This document shows positions 51,528-60,723 of a stretch of DNA of 64,000 bases, in pieces (within the stretch, counting starts at the first letter, position 1; every line of letters begins with the position of its first letter). The notes under the pieces were generated by a model. It saw only the letters and a program-made list of their open reading frames with translations, had not been told where the DNA came from and made no database searches. This DNA is from DAOPZJ01 sp964587625. Its GTDB lineage: Bacteria; Bacillota; Clostridia; Oscillospirales; JAKOTC01. The stretch lies in the NCBI GenBank assembly GCA_964587625.1, contig CAZPLU010000001.1, positions 62,001-126,000 of the forward strand, given 5' to 3'. Both the position numbers and the translations under genes were made by a program.

Positions 51528-53837
51528 TTACTGCACACTGTCGGCATAACGCAAGCGAATTTCCACAACGGTTCCGATTTCCGCTTCGGTTCCCGCCGCG
51601 GGGCTCTGAGAGGCGATTGTCGCCTCGGAACTTCCCGCGCGCGCGCCGACGATTGAGACGTTCAGATCCCGGTTGGTGAGTTTGCTGTTTGCGGTTCCCA
51701 CAGAATCGCCCGTCAAATCGGGCACAACGACCTTTTTCACCGGTTCACTGTTAAACACCGCCACGACGGTTCCGCCCTTCGGAATGGCGGTTCCCGGAGC
51801 CGGCACCTGATACAGCACCGTCTCTCCGCTGCCGACGGATTTGATTTTCAAACCCTTGTTGGCGACCGCTTTTTCGGCCGCCGACTTGCTCTTAGCGGTC
51901 AGATCCGGCGTCGTGACGCTGAGATTGGCCAGTTCTTCTTCCGTATAGATCGGTTCGACGCCCAAGTAAGGCATTACGTCTTCAAGAATATCGGCCACCA
52001 GCGGCGCTGCGATTTGGCCGCCGAAATTGGAAAAGCTGTGCGGCTGGTCGAGAATAACCAAAATCGCGATTTGGGGATCATCCGCCGGCGCAAATCCGCA
52101 AAATGACGCGATGACCTCTTCGAGTTTGTTTCCTTCCTCATCGTAAAGGTCGGTCTTTTCGGAGGTGCCGGTCTTTCCGGCCACCCGGTATCCCGCGACA
52201 TACGCGTTTCTGCCGGAACCCGTGTTGACCACCTCTTCAAGCAATTCGCGCATTGTTCGGGAGGTTTCCTCCGAAATCGCCTGCCTTTTCACGGACGGCG
52301 TTGTGGTCTTTTCGACCACCCCGTCTGCCGAGATGACATTTTTGACAATGTACGGCTGCATCAGCTTTCCGCCGTTTGCAACCGCCGATACCGCCGAAAT
52401 CATCTGGAGGGGGGTGATTTTGAATGTCTGGCCGAACGACGAGACCGCCAGCTCAACCGGACCCATATTCTCGACATTATGGGCGATGCCGATCTCTTCA
52501 CCCGGAAAATCGACGCCCGTTTTTTCGGTCAGCCCGAAGGCCTCATAATACTCCATGAATTTTGTCGGCCCGAGCCGCGCGGCAATCGTCATAAACACCG
52601 GGTTGCAAGAGTTGCAGATGGCTTTCCCGAAGGTCTGTGTGCCGTGGCTCCCGTCTGTCTTCCAGCAGCTGATACGCCGGTCGGCCACTTGCAAAAAACC
52701 GCGGCAGGTAAAGGTCTCCGTCAGGTTGACGACCTTTTCTTCCAGCGCCGCCGCCGCGGTGATGATTTTGAAAACCGAACCCGGCTCGTAGACCTCGCCG
52801 GTAATTTTATTGCGCCATTGGTTGTTTTGTGCGACTTTGAGCGCATCCGAGTAATCCTCGGGAGAGAGCCGGCTGAGCTTTTCGCTGATCGCCTCGCTGT
52901 CGATGGTGAACGGGTCGTTCGGGTCGAAATCACCCTTTGCGGCAATCGCCAAAATCGCGCCGGTGTTTACATCCATGATAATACCGGCAGCCCGGTTGGT
53001 GACATTATGATCCTCGACCGCCGCCTCAAGGTGTTTTTCCAAATAAAGCTGCACCACCTCGTCGATCGTGAGCACCAAACTGGAGCCGTCCGTCGCGTCG
53101 ATGGTCGTCTCGTATTCGGATGGCATATTTACATTGATGCCGTTTTTCAAACTGATGATACGCCCGGGCGTCCCTTTGAGCAACTCGTCATAATAAAGCT
53201 CGGCGCCGTACAGGCCCTGATTGTCGACGCCGGTGAAACCCAGCAGCGCCGACGCGAAATTGCCGTAGGGATAATAGCGCTTGGTATCGGTGGCCAAAGA
53301 GATACAGCTGAGTTTATTATCCGCGATAAAAGCGCTGATTAAATCGGCCTGTTCCTTTTCGATCTTGCGTTTGACACAGACATAGCTGACATTTTTCTTG
53401 GTGTAGTTATAAATCGTCTCCCGGTTCATATCGAGTATCAGCGAGAGATTGTCGGCGAGCAGATTGCGCAGCGCCTCGGCCCTCTCCGCGCCTGTCTGTG
53501 AAGCGGTATTGTCGTTTTCGAGTTTTTTGATCTCGGAGGGGTACAGATCAAGCATCCAGCAGGTGGCGTTTTGCGCCAGCACCTTGAAATTCCGGTCATA
53601 GATCGCGCCGCGCACGGGCGTGATCGTGTAGTCCTTCAATTGGTTGTCGAGGGCGAGCTGTGCATAGGACTTGCCGTTGCGCGTGGCGAGAAATTGGATG
53701 TTGAATAAACTGGCGACCAGCGCCGGCGCGAGGACGGCGCAGATGAGGATGCCGAGGATAATCAGCCGCCTTTTCATCGCGGGGTTTCCGCCGCTGATTG
53801 GTTTTTCGGTTTTTGCCGTCTGTTTCCCGCTGTTCAT
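51528..53837 (-). CDS. Class B penicillin-binding protein with PASTA domains (SpoVD/PBP2-like)
   Basis: A 769-aa transpeptidase that cross-links septal peptidoglycan. It has one membrane helix (about 25-45), a dimerisation domain, and a transpeptidase domain with Ser354-VFK, Ser410-Cys-Asn and Lys555-Thr-Gly. Two PASTA domains occupy about 640-769 and may sense wall fragments or lipid II. The start is the ATG at 53837 with GAGGAG seven bases upstream. Vegetative PBP2B and sporulation SpoVD are equally possible. Confidence 0.92.
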   Translation of the reverse strand: MNSGKQTAKTEKPISGGNPAMKRRLIILGILICAVLAPALVASLFNIQFLATRNGKSYAQLALDNQLKDYTITPVRGAIYDRNFKVLAQNATCWMLDLYPSEIKKLENDNTASQTGAERAEALRNLLADNLSLILDMNRETIYNYTKKNVSYVCVKRKIEKEQADLISAFIADNKLSCISLATDTKRYYPYGNFASALLGFTGVDNQGLYGAELYYDELLKGTPGRIISLKNGINVNMPSEYETTIDATDGSSLVLTIDEVVQLYLEKHLEAAVEDHNVTNRAAGIIMDVNTGAILAIAAKGDFDPNDPFTIDSEAISEKLSRLSPEDYSDALKVAQNNQWRNKITGEVYEPGSVFKIITAAAALEEKVVNLTETFTCRGFLQVADRRISCWKTDGSHGTQTFGKAICNSCNPVFMTIAARLGPTKFMEYYEAFGLTEKTGVDFPGEEIGIAHNVENMGPVELAVSSFGQTFKITPLQMISAVSAVANGGKLMQPYIVKNVISADGVVEKTTTPSVKRQAISEETSRTMRELLEEVVNTGSGRNAYVAGYRVAGKTGTSEKTDLYDEEGNKLEEVIASFCGFAPADDPQIAILVILDQPHSFSNFGGQIAAPLVADILEDVMPYLGVEPIYTEEELANLSVTTPDLTAKSKSAAEKAVANKGLKIKSVGSGETVLYQVPAPGTAIPKGGTVVAVFNSEPVKKVVVPDLTGDSVGTANSKLTNRDLNVSIVGARAGSSEATIASQSPAAGTEAEIGTVVEIRLRYADSVQ

Positions 53838-53912
53838 CAAGATGCTCCTCTAAAATGAAAGCCGACACTTTTCCGATGTCGGCCACATGTTCAGTTTCGA
53901 TTTAATTTTATT

Positions 53913-54527
53913 TCAGTTGCCGCTGATATATGCCGCAATTTGGGCAAAGAACCTGCCGATCGAGGCGAAAAATCCGTTTTCACTGCGGACGCCCGCTCGG
54001 CTCTCTTCGCCGGGCAGCGTGACATAGTTCACCTGATCACCGCTGATGTCCGTCATGCCGTATTCGTTCTTGGCGACATCCTCGGCGGTTCGGATATTGA
54101 CCCGCCGCTCCAATTCGCGGCTCTTTTGCTGATAATCGGTCTTGAGTTGGGATATCCGAGCGGTTGTGCGCGTGATTTCGCGGTTGAGCTCGGTGAGCTT
54201 GGCCTGATTATAAACCACCACACCGAACATCACCATCAAAACGATACAGGCCGCGAAGACCTTTGCGATTTTCGACATGCGTAGCCGGCTGACCGGGGCG
54301 CTCGTACCGCGGATTTCGGATATCTGCGTCTTTAACGAGGGTTTTTTCAGGACCTGCGGCGCGAAATCCGCCGCGGTTTTTGGAATAAATTCCGTCGCGG
54401 TTTTTGACACAAAATCCGCGTGGATGGTCTTTTTTTTGGCAGCGGCGATCGCTTGCTCCTGTTTGCGCAGCCGCGCTTCACGGTCAAACCGCGAAAAATC
54501 ATACGCGAGATTGTCGTATTGAGCCAT
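53913..54527 (-). CDS. FtsL-like septum protein
   Basis: A 204-aa bitopic protein: a long Ala/Lys-rich cytoplasmic region (1-85), one membrane helix (about 87-106) and a leucine-zipper-like extracellular coil (LTELNREITRTTARISQLKTD), then a short tail. Position between rsmH and the PBP gene, and this plan, identify it as FtsL. Sequence conservation in FtsL is low, so context carries most of the weight. The cytoplasmic part is longer than usual. Confidence 0.8.
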   Translation of the reverse strand: MAQYDNLAYDFSRFDREARLRKQEQAIAAAKKKTIHADFVSKTATEFIPKTAADFAPQVLKKPSLKTQISEIRGTSAPVSRLRMSKIAKVFAACIVLMVMFGVVVYNQAKLTELNREITRTTARISQLKTDYQQKSRELERRVNIRTAEDVAKNEYGMTDISGDQVNYVTLPGEESRAGVRSENGFFASIGRFFAQIAAYISGN

Positions 54528-54591
54528 GACCCCCAGACCATCCTCTCTCTTCTTTTAATCCCCTGTTTTGTGCTCTCACACGATTCTGCCT

Positions 54592-55533
54592 TTATTCGAT
54601 GCTTTGCAGTTTCTCTATAATTCTCAGTTTCGCGCTCTGCGAGCGCGGGTTCTCTCCGAGCTCTTTTTGGGACGGCAATTTCGGCTTTTTGGTGATCAGC
54701 CGCCCCTCGGCCCTGTGTCCGCACACGCAGATCGGGAACTCGGGAGGACAGACGCAACCGGTGACTTTATCTCTATAAAACCGTTTTGCCAATCTGTCCT
54801 CGAGCGAGTGGAAGGTCAAAATGACCATCCGGCCCCTGTGGTTCAATTTTTGCCACCCGGCTTCCATGCCCGCGGCGAGCTCTCCCAACTCGTCGTTCAC
54901 CTCTATTCGAAGGGCTTGAAAACAGCGTTTGGCGGGATGTCCTTTCTCACTTCGGGCCGCAGCCGGCATGGCGTTTTTAATAATATCCGCCAGCTCGGTG
55001 GTCGTCTTTATCTCCCGCTTGGCCCGAATGTCGCAGATCGCGGCTGCGATTTTCTTTGAATAGCGTTCCTCTCCATACTCGAAAAATATCCGCTCGAGTT
55101 CTTTGTATTGATAGGTATTGACTACCTCCCGCGCGGACAAACCCCTACTTTGATCCATCCTCATGTCGACTTCCGCTTCGTTTTTGTAAGAAAATCCCCT
55201 CCCCGTCTCGTCGAGTTGGTGCGACGAAACCCCGCAATCGATCAGGATGCCGTCGACTCCGTCTATGCTCAGTTCGGACAGCAAGTCCGCCATCCGGCTG
55301 AAACGGTCGTGATATACTTTTGCGCCCGGATATTTCGAGAGCCGCTCGCCCGCCGTTTTGACCGCTTCTTTGTCGCGGTCGATTGCGATCAGGCGACCCG
55401 CGGTCAGGCGTTTTGCGATTTGCTCGGAATGTCCGCCGCCCCCGGCCGTGGCATCGACATAGATACCGTCCGGTCTGATCGCAAGCCCTTCGATGCATTC
55501 GTCGAGCATCACGCTGTAATGATTAAAATCCAT
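54592..55533 (-). CDS. rsmH: 16S rRNA (cytosine1402-N4)-methyltransferase
   Basis: Also known as MraW. The 313-aa protein begins YSVMLDECIEGLAIRPDGIYVDATAGGGGHS, with the SAM-binding DATAGGGGHS, and later has DCGVSSHQLD and TFHSLEDRLAKRF. It methylates C1402 in the ribosomal P site. It starts nine bases after mraZ, with little ribosome site of its own, so translation is probably coupled. Confidence 0.96.
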   Translation of the reverse strand: MDFNHYSVMLDECIEGLAIRPDGIYVDATAGGGGHSEQIAKRLTAGRLIAIDRDKEAVKTAGERLSKYPGAKVYHDRFSRMADLLSELSIDGVDGILIDCGVSSHQLDETGRGFSYKNEAEVDMRMDQSRGLSAREVVNTYQYKELERIFFEYGEERYSKKIAAAICDIRAKREIKTTTELADIIKNAMPAAARSEKGHPAKRCFQALRIEVNDELGELAAGMEAGWQKLNHRGRMVILTFHSLEDRLAKRFYRDKVTGCVCPPEFPICVCGHRAEGRLITKKPKLPSQKELGENPRSQSAKLRIIEKLQSIE

Positions 55534-55542
55534 TTGACTGGG

Positions 55543-55947
55543 TTACAGCCCGATGTTTTCCGGGATCTTGAACGGCCCCGCTTCGGGCAGCTTTGCCTTG
55601 CTCCAAATCTCGATATTGGTCATCGCGCCGATGATGACGACCTCGCTTTTTTCCTCAAGACCCGCGAGTTTGCGCAGTTCGGGCGTGATGGTGATGCGTC
55701 CCTGCTTGTCCGGCGTGACTTCGACGGCATAACGGAAAATATCGCGCATACCCAGTCGGACATCTCTTGACATGCTCTCGACATTGGCCTTGACGCGCTC
55801 CCATGTCGCCGCGGTATAACCCGCGAGACATCCGGAGTCGCCGTCCATGAGGATGACGAAGGACTCGCCCATCTCCTCGCGAAACTTCGCGGGCACGAAC
55901 AGACGGCCTTTCTCGTCGATATTGTACGAAAAACTGCCGATCAGCAC
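55543..55947 (-). CDS. mraZ: Transcriptional regulator of the dcw cluster
   Basis: A 134-aa AbrB-like (SpoVT fold) DNA-binding protein with two MraZ repeats. MLIGSFSYNIDEKGRLFVPAKFREE is the first, and VTPDKQGRITITPELR the second. MraZ binds repeats before its own operon and represses dcw transcription in E. coli. Candidate boxes lie at 56003-56037. It is the first gene of the cluster, with a promoter at 56048-56076. Confidence 0.95.
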   Translation of the reverse strand: MLIGSFSYNIDEKGRLFVPAKFREEMGESFVILMDGDSGCLAGYTAATWERVKANVESMSRDVRLGMRDIFRYAVEVTPDKQGRITITPELRKLAGLEEKSEVVIIGAMTNIEIWSKAKLPEAGPFKIPENIGL

Positions 55948-56002
55948 TGTCCTTCCTCCTCTCCGGACTTTGTTCGGTAGCGTCGTTTTGGAGCGGTTTT
56001 TT

Positions 56003-56037
56003 AACCACTTTCAACCACGGCTCACCTATTCAACCCA
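56003..56037 (-). promoter_or_regulatory. Four MraZ-type boxes
   Basis: On the minus strand TGGGT (56037-56033), AGGTG (56027-56023), TGGTT (56017-56013) and TGGTT (56007-56003), each separated by five bases and so exactly 10 bp apart. MraZ is known to bind TGGGN repeats at this spacing. They lie just downstream of the -10, as in E. coli. Confidence 0.7.
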
Positions 56038-56047
56038 CCGTGACCCT

Positions 56048-56076
56048 ATTATAACGCATTCAGCGCCCATATGCAA
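56048..56076 (-). promoter_or_regulatory. dcw cluster promoter
   Basis: On the minus strand TTGCAT (56076-56071), 17-bp spacer and consensus TATAAT (56053-56048), about 100 bp before mraZ. Confidence 0.78.
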
Positions 56077-56148
56077 GTCCGATGAAACAGATAAAAATAG
56101 TAATATCTTAACATTCATTGTACTTTTGTGGTTTTCGTCACAAAAAGA

Positions 56149-56176
56149 AAAAAGCGAGGGAAAAACCTCGCTTTTT
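56149..56176. terminator. Terminator after the LRR gene
   Basis: An 11-bp stem AAAAAGCGAGG/CCTCGCTTTTT with a six-base purine loop, 30 bp past the minus-strand stop. It insulates the dcw promoter from the upstream operon. Confidence 0.85.
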
Positions 56177-56205
56177 GTGTGACTATTCAATTGTAAATTG
56201 TCGGT

Positions 56206-57558
56206 TTATCGGGCTTTATGGCGGTATTTGGCGAACAATAAAACAACGGCCGCGAAAGCGAGCATCAAAATCAAAATGACCGAAGCGCCCGAGCCCCGCA
56301 CGCCCATCGGCGGGGTTGGGACGCCTTCTTGAATTGATTTAGAAGCCAAGGATGACGTGTCGTTCCGTACCGGTTGCGAAACACTATTTATCTGCGGTTC
56401 GCTGTTGGTTGACGGTATACTGCTTTGTACCGAAATCAACGCCGGATCCTCCCGGACATATACAAAAACATCCAGCGAAACCGTATTTCCGCTGCTATCG
56501 TTCACGGTGTAAGTGATCGTATAACGCCCCGGTTTGTTGGTGTTCACAGTCGGAATGATGTCGTAGACGGCATTCGCGCCCGATTCCGCTCCGGAAGACG
56601 AAAAAATCTTTACCTGCGCTTGAACACGCGCGGTCAATTCACCGTCCACCGGGTCATAAGCGAACAGATTTAAACCCGGTTCGGACATCAAATCGAATGG
56701 GGTGTTTCGTTGCATAATAGAGAGGTTGTTGGCTGTAATGACGGGAGCGCTGCCTTTATATAGATAAACTTTTACTTCTATAAACGTGGATTCACCCGTC
56801 GCATATTGATAAGAAAACATAAACGGCTCGTTGTGAAAAGTTAAAATTCCCGTAGCGGTGTCAAGCGTCCCCTCGTCGGAAAAATTAATTTTTCCGAGGT
56901 TTTCTTTTCCCACCAAAGCGCCGAGGTCTGCCGTCCACTTGCCGTTTTTGAAGGTCTTTTGTAACATGACCGATTGCGGAGAAAGGGATTTATATTGAAT
57001 TATTTTGTTTGCGCTTAAATCCAATGAGGCAATTTGGTTGCGAAATATAAACAATCCTTCCAGCCGAACCGCTCCCGCGAGATCAAGCTGTTTTATTTTG
57101 TTGTCATTGCATTCAACACGGGTCAGCGATATACAACCGGAGAGATTGAGTTCGGTTAAACGGTTATATTGGCAATCCAACGTTGATAGGGCTGAACAAC
57201 CCGAAAGATTCAATTTTTCAAGATTGTTGTTTGCGCATCGTAAAACATTTAGTTTTGTCATTTTTGAAAGATCAAGTTTTGTGAGATGGTTACTGCGTAA
57301 AAATATCATCTTAACTTGCGTAAAATTTTTGATTCCCTCGGCTGAATAAATTGAATCAAGCCATAATTCTTTTACCGCCGCACATTCCGTTTCCGAAAAC
57401 ATGCCATCCTTGTCGATATCAAACTGCCGGACATACTCTCGAAAAACCGGGTCGGGAAAGTTGGCCGCGTCGATCGCAACCCCGGCCGCTGAAAGCGACA
57501 GCGGTAAAACCGCCGAAAACAAGACGAGGCAGGTTAAAACCGCGATGAACTTTTTCAT
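56206..57558 (-). CDS. Secreted leucine-rich-repeat protein with membrane anchor
   Basis: A 450-aa surface protein. Signal peptide (1 to about 25), an EF-hand-like segment (FDIDKDGMFSETE, possible Ca2+ site), five to six LRRs of the form LxxLxLSGCxxLxxLxCxxN (about 75-190), an immunoglobulin-like module with GRYTITYTVNDSSGN, a Ser/Pro linker and a C-terminal helix (VILILMLAFAAVVLLF) followed by a basic end. The start at 57558 has GAAAGGAG upstream. It probably binds a host or plant glycan or protein. Confidence 0.8.
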   Translation of the reverse strand: MKKFIAVLTCLVLFSAVLPLSLSAAGVAIDAANFPDPVFREYVRQFDIDKDGMFSETECAAVKELWLDSIYSAEGIKNFTQVKMIFLRSNHLTKLDLSKMTKLNVLRCANNNLEKLNLSGCSALSTLDCQYNRLTELNLSGCISLTRVECNDNKIKQLDLAGAVRLEGLFIFRNQIASLDLSANKIIQYKSLSPQSVMLQKTFKNGKWTADLGALVGKENLGKINFSDEGTLDTATGILTFHNEPFMFSYQYATGESTFIEVKVYLYKGSAPVITANNLSIMQRNTPFDLMSEPGLNLFAYDPVDGELTARVQAQVKIFSSSGAESGANAVYDIIPTVNTNKPGRYTITYTVNDSSGNTVSLDVFVYVREDPALISVQSSIPSTNSEPQINSVSQPVRNDTSSLASKSIQEGVPTPPMGVRGSGASVILILMLAFAAVVLLFAKYRHKAR

Positions 57559-57586
57559 AATGCTTCTCCTTTCGCTGTGCCAATCG

Positions 57587-59122
57587 TCACTTTTCCAGTT
57601 CCAAAAACACCCGTGAGAGCAATTCGAGCGTGTTTGTCGCATCGGCGGCGGTGATGGAGTATTTTTCGGCGGCGTATTGCCCGGCTTTTCCGCAGCACCA
57701 TGCGCCCATACAGGCCGCTTCAAACGGCTCGATGCCCTGCGCGGCAAAACCGCCGATCACGCCCGCAAGCAGGTCGCCGCTGCCGCCCTTGGCCATCGCG
57801 GGGCTGCCCTCGGCGACCACGCAGATCCGCTCCCCATCGGTGATGATGGTATCCGCGCCTTTGAGCAACAACGTCACATCGTTTTGCGCCGCGAAGCGGA
57901 CGGCATACTCCAACTTTTTTTCCGAAAGCTCAATCAACGCAATGCCGGCCAGCCGCGAAAACTCGCCGGGATGCGGGGTTAATATCAGGCGTTTTCCGTA
58001 TTGGCCGAGCAGATCACCGTATTCGGCGACGGAATTGAGCGCGTCGGCGTCGAGCACCATCGGGATATCGGTGCGGTCGGCAAGCCGGAAAATCAAGTCG
58101 GCGCGGTCGCTGCCGCCGCCCCATCCGCAGCCGGCTACAATCGCCGTCGCGCGTTTGGCCTGTTTTTCGATGGATTGTATGCTGCGCTCTTCAATCCTGC
58201 CGTAGCCGAAGGATTCCCCCGCGTCGGTTGCATAAAAGTTGGTCAGCTGTACCGTCAGATCGGCGGCGACAACGCCGCCGATGCGCCTGTCGGTGAACAG
58301 CTCGACAATTCCGGAACCCGCTTTGGACGCGCCCTTTGCGGCCAGTTTGGCCGCCCCGCACATCCCCGGCTGACCCGCCAGCACCAATGTTCGCCCGAAA
58401 TCGCCCTTGTGGCCATACTTCCCGCGCACGGGAAAACACCCCTTGACAGAGTCGCTTTCGGCCAGTTCAATCACGCCGTATTGTTCGAATATCTCCGGTT
58501 TGATGCCGATGTCCGCCAAGATGACTTCGCCGCATTTTTTTGCCGACGGACAGATGAAATGCGCCGGTTTATGAGTTCCGAAGGCAACGGTGATGTCCGC
58601 GCAAAAAGCGTTCTTGTCGGCGCTGCCGTCATCGGCGCGGCAGCCGGACGGGAGGTCGAGCGAAAATTTGAGCGCGTGCGAGGAATTCATGATTCCGAGC
58701 AGACGCGCCGTCGCCGCATCCATATCGCCGTGAAAACCGATCCCGAAAACCGCGTCGACGAGCAAGTCCGCCGCGCACAAACACTCGGTCGCGCCGTCCC
58801 CGTCCTCGCGGTAATCGATGATTTCAAGCCGATCCTCAATTTTGTTGAACGCCAATTGCGCCGCCGCCGAACCCGGATTTCCCCGCCCCAAGATCACCGC
58901 GCACGAAAAACCCGCCGCGACAAGCGCCGACGCGCATAAAAACCCGTCTCCGCCGTTGTTGCCGTTTCCGCACACCACCGCGGCTTTGCAAGGCGCAACA
59001 CGCCTGCAGATCAGTTCCGCCGCCGCATTTGCGGCATTCTCCATCAACACGGCTTGCGAGAGCCCCTCGCAGTCGGCGAGCAGCTCCGCATTTTTCATTT
59101 GGGAAGCGGTGAGCAATTTCAT
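57587..59122 (-). CDS. nnr: Bifunctional NAD(P)H-hydrate epimerase/ADP-dependent dehydratase
   Basis: Repairs hydrated NADH and NADPH. Residues 1 to about 210 are the epimerase (NnrE, YjeF-N): CGNGNNGGDGFLCA and LVDAVFGIGFHG. The rest is the ribokinase-like dehydratase (NnrD): VLAGQPGMCGAAKLAAKGASKAG, LTPHPGEFSRL and AKGGSGDLLAGVIGG. At 511 aa the fusion is the normal bacterial form. It starts 18 bp after the membrane-protein gene, in the operon that ends with the LRR protein. Confidence 0.94.
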   Translation of the reverse strand: MKLLTASQMKNAELLADCEGLSQAVLMENAANAAAELICRRVAPCKAAVVCGNGNNGGDGFLCASALVAAGFSCAVILGRGNPGSAAAQLAFNKIEDRLEIIDYREDGDGATECLCAADLLVDAVFGIGFHGDMDAATARLLGIMNSSHALKFSLDLPSGCRADDGSADKNAFCADITVAFGTHKPAHFICPSAKKCGEVILADIGIKPEIFEQYGVIELAESDSVKGCFPVRGKYGHKGDFGRTLVLAGQPGMCGAAKLAAKGASKAGSGIVELFTDRRIGGVVAADLTVQLTNFYATDAGESFGYGRIEERSIQSIEKQAKRATAIVAGCGWGGGSDRADLIFRLADRTDIPMVLDADALNSVAEYGDLLGQYGKRLILTPHPGEFSRLAGIALIELSEKKLEYAVRFAAQNDVTLLLKGADTIITDGERICVVAEGSPAMAKGGSGDLLAGVIGGFAAQGIEPFEAACMGAWCCGKAGQYAAEKYSITAADATNTLELLSRVFLELEK

Positions 59123-59140
59123 CGCGGCAACCTCCCTTTT

Positions 59141-59695
59141 TTACGCCCGCGGCGTGAATTCCTTTCCTTTTCCGAACGCCGCAAGCCGTAATTGGATCGG
59201 AAGCGACCGCTTGATCAGTTCCAACAATTGTTCGTCCGGTTCAAAGATCACCATATCTTTTCTGCCGCGGTCTGCAAGGCAGACCGTGTACCAGAGCTCC
59301 TTTGTCCGGCCCGTGGTTGCGGTGTAGGTGCGATAGGGTTTATGTTCGCGCTTTTTGGCGGGGGTGTATCTTCCGAAAGAGGTGAGGCGTGAAAAATCGA
59401 TCTGTGTCAATGTGGTTCTGCTCCCTTTTTTGGCGATTTTATCGACGCTCAGTTTTCCCTCCGTAAATTCATAACAAAATTCCGGGTTCAGGCGTTTGGT
59501 GTAAAGCACCGCGAGCATGAAGACCATCAGCATAAAAATCAGTGCGAGTAAGCTTCCGATTTGGGGAACGACGATCACCATCAGATAAAATCCGCCGCCG
59601 GCTGCCGCGACGGCTCCGATCCACACCAAAACCGCCAGCAGCTTTTCGCCTGTGGTCGGGATTTTTTGCACCGTTTGCTCGTAATATTGCTCCAT
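59141..59695 (-). CDS. Conserved hypothetical membrane protein
   Basis: A 184-aa protein with two membrane helices close together (about 18-40 and 44-64) and a cytoplasmic beta-rich C-terminal domain (YEFTEGKLSVDKIAKKGSRTTL onward) that recalls bacterial PH-like domains. I cannot name its family. It has a good GGAGG site and is the first gene of an operon with nnr. Confidence 0.7.
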   Translation of the reverse strand: MEQYYEQTVQKIPTTGEKLLAVLVWIGAVAAAGGGFYLMVIVVPQIGSLLALIFMLMVFMLAVLYTKRLNPEFCYEFTEGKLSVDKIAKKGSRTTLTQIDFSRLTSFGRYTPAKKREHKPYRTYTATTGRTKELWYTVCLADRGRKDMVIFEPDEQLLELIKRSLPIQLRLAAFGKGKEFTPRA

Positions 59696-59724
59696 ACAGT
59701 CCTCCGAAGTTACACATTACCCTA

Positions 59725-59753
59725 ATATTATCACATAAGGAAGAGATTTTCAA
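59725..59753 (-). promoter_or_regulatory. Promoter of the membrane protein-nnr-LRR operon
   Basis: On the minus strand TTGAAA (59753-59748), 17-bp spacer and TAATAT (59730-59725), 30 bp before the first gene. Confidence 0.7.
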
Positions 59754-59755
59754 CC

Positions 59756-59784
59756 TTGACTTTAATTTCCTCCTATGGTATATT
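59756..59784 (+). promoter_or_regulatory. ispE promoter
   Basis: TTGACT (59756-59761), 17-bp spacer and TATATT (59779-59784). Its -35 is two bases from the -35 of the divergent promoter, so RNA polymerase cannot occupy both at once. The start site falls near 59791, which rules out GTG at 59791 as a start codon and supports TTG at 59809. Confidence 0.75.
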
Positions 59785-59808
59785 TTCACCGTGAGAGGGG
59801 GCGGATTT

Positions 59809-60651
59809 TTGGGTCGTTCCATCGCGGCGCTCGCGTTTGCAAAATTAAATCTGTCACTGTCCGTTCTGTCAAAGCGTCCCGACGGATTGCACGAGCTCTC
59901 CTCCGTGATGCAGAGCGTCTCTTTGGCTGACCGGATCACGCTCACCGCCGCCGGCGACGGTAAAATCACCGCGGGCGCCGGCGTTATGGGGGGAGACGAC
60001 ATTGCCGTCGCGGCCGCAAAGGCATTTTTCAAAGCCCTCGGCATTCAAAACCCCGGCTTGCGCATCGACATCGAAAAACACATCCCGGTCGCCGCGGGAC
60101 TCGGCGGGGGCAGTGCGGATTGCGCGGCGGTATTATGCTGCCTCAACGAGATGTTTCGCACGGGTCTCTCGATGCGGGAGTTGTGTTCCATCGGTTTCAC
60201 CTTGGGTGCGGACGTGCCGTTTTGCCTGATCGGCTCAACCGCTCTGGTGACCGGCGCCGGTGAAGTCGTCCGGCCGCTTTCGCCGATCCCGGACTGCGAA
60301 TTCATCCTTTTTTTAAAGGACAAAAAACCCGGCACCGCGCAGATGTTCGCCGAATATGACCGCCGTTTTCCGGTTGAAAAGCCCGCTCCGGACATGCCCG
60401 CCTCCGATTTCAAGTGGCTTCGCGGAAACGTTCAAAACGACTTTTTGCCGCTGTACGGTGACCGTTTTGACGAGGCCTTCGCCGCCGTAAAAAGCCGCCG
60501 CCCCGTCTGTTTCGGGCTCTCGGGCAGCGGTCCGTCCGCATTTGCCCTGTTCGAAAACCCGAGCGGGGACTGCGCGGCGGCGCTTCGATCGCTGGGTTAT
60601 GAGGTCTTTTGCGCCAAACCCGAGCGCAGAGGGGTTTGCGTGCTCGGTTAA
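59809..60651 (+). CDS. ispE: 4-diphosphocytidyl-2-C-methyl-D-erythritol kinase
   Basis: A GHMP kinase of the non-mevalonate isoprenoid pathway, phosphorylating CDP-methylerythritol. From the TTG at 59809 it is 280 aa, the normal length. AFAKLNLSLSVLSKRPDGLHEL, the ATP loop PVAAGLGGGSADCAAVL and the late GLSGSGPSAFALF are typical. The TTG follows a GAGGGGGCGG stretch. It is the first gene of a plus-strand operon. Confidence 0.93.
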   Translation: MGRSIAALAFAKLNLSLSVLSKRPDGLHELSSVMQSVSLADRITLTAAGDGKITAGAGVMGGDDIAVAAAKAFFKALGIQNPGLRIDIEKHIPVAAGLGGGSADCAAVLCCLNEMFRTGLSMRELCSIGFTLGADVPFCLIGSTALVTGAGEVVRPLSPIPDCEFILFLKDKKPGTAQMFAEYDRRFPVEKPAPDMPASDFKWLRGNVQNDFLPLYGDRFDEAFAAVKSRRPVCFGLSGSGPSAFALFENPSGDCAAALRSLGYEVFCAKPERRGVCVLG

Positions 60652-60723
60652 CACCCTGATTCCGAAAGACATATACTTTGGTAAAAGGCAGAACATAACC
60701 ATGGGCTGTGTTTGGAGGAATTT

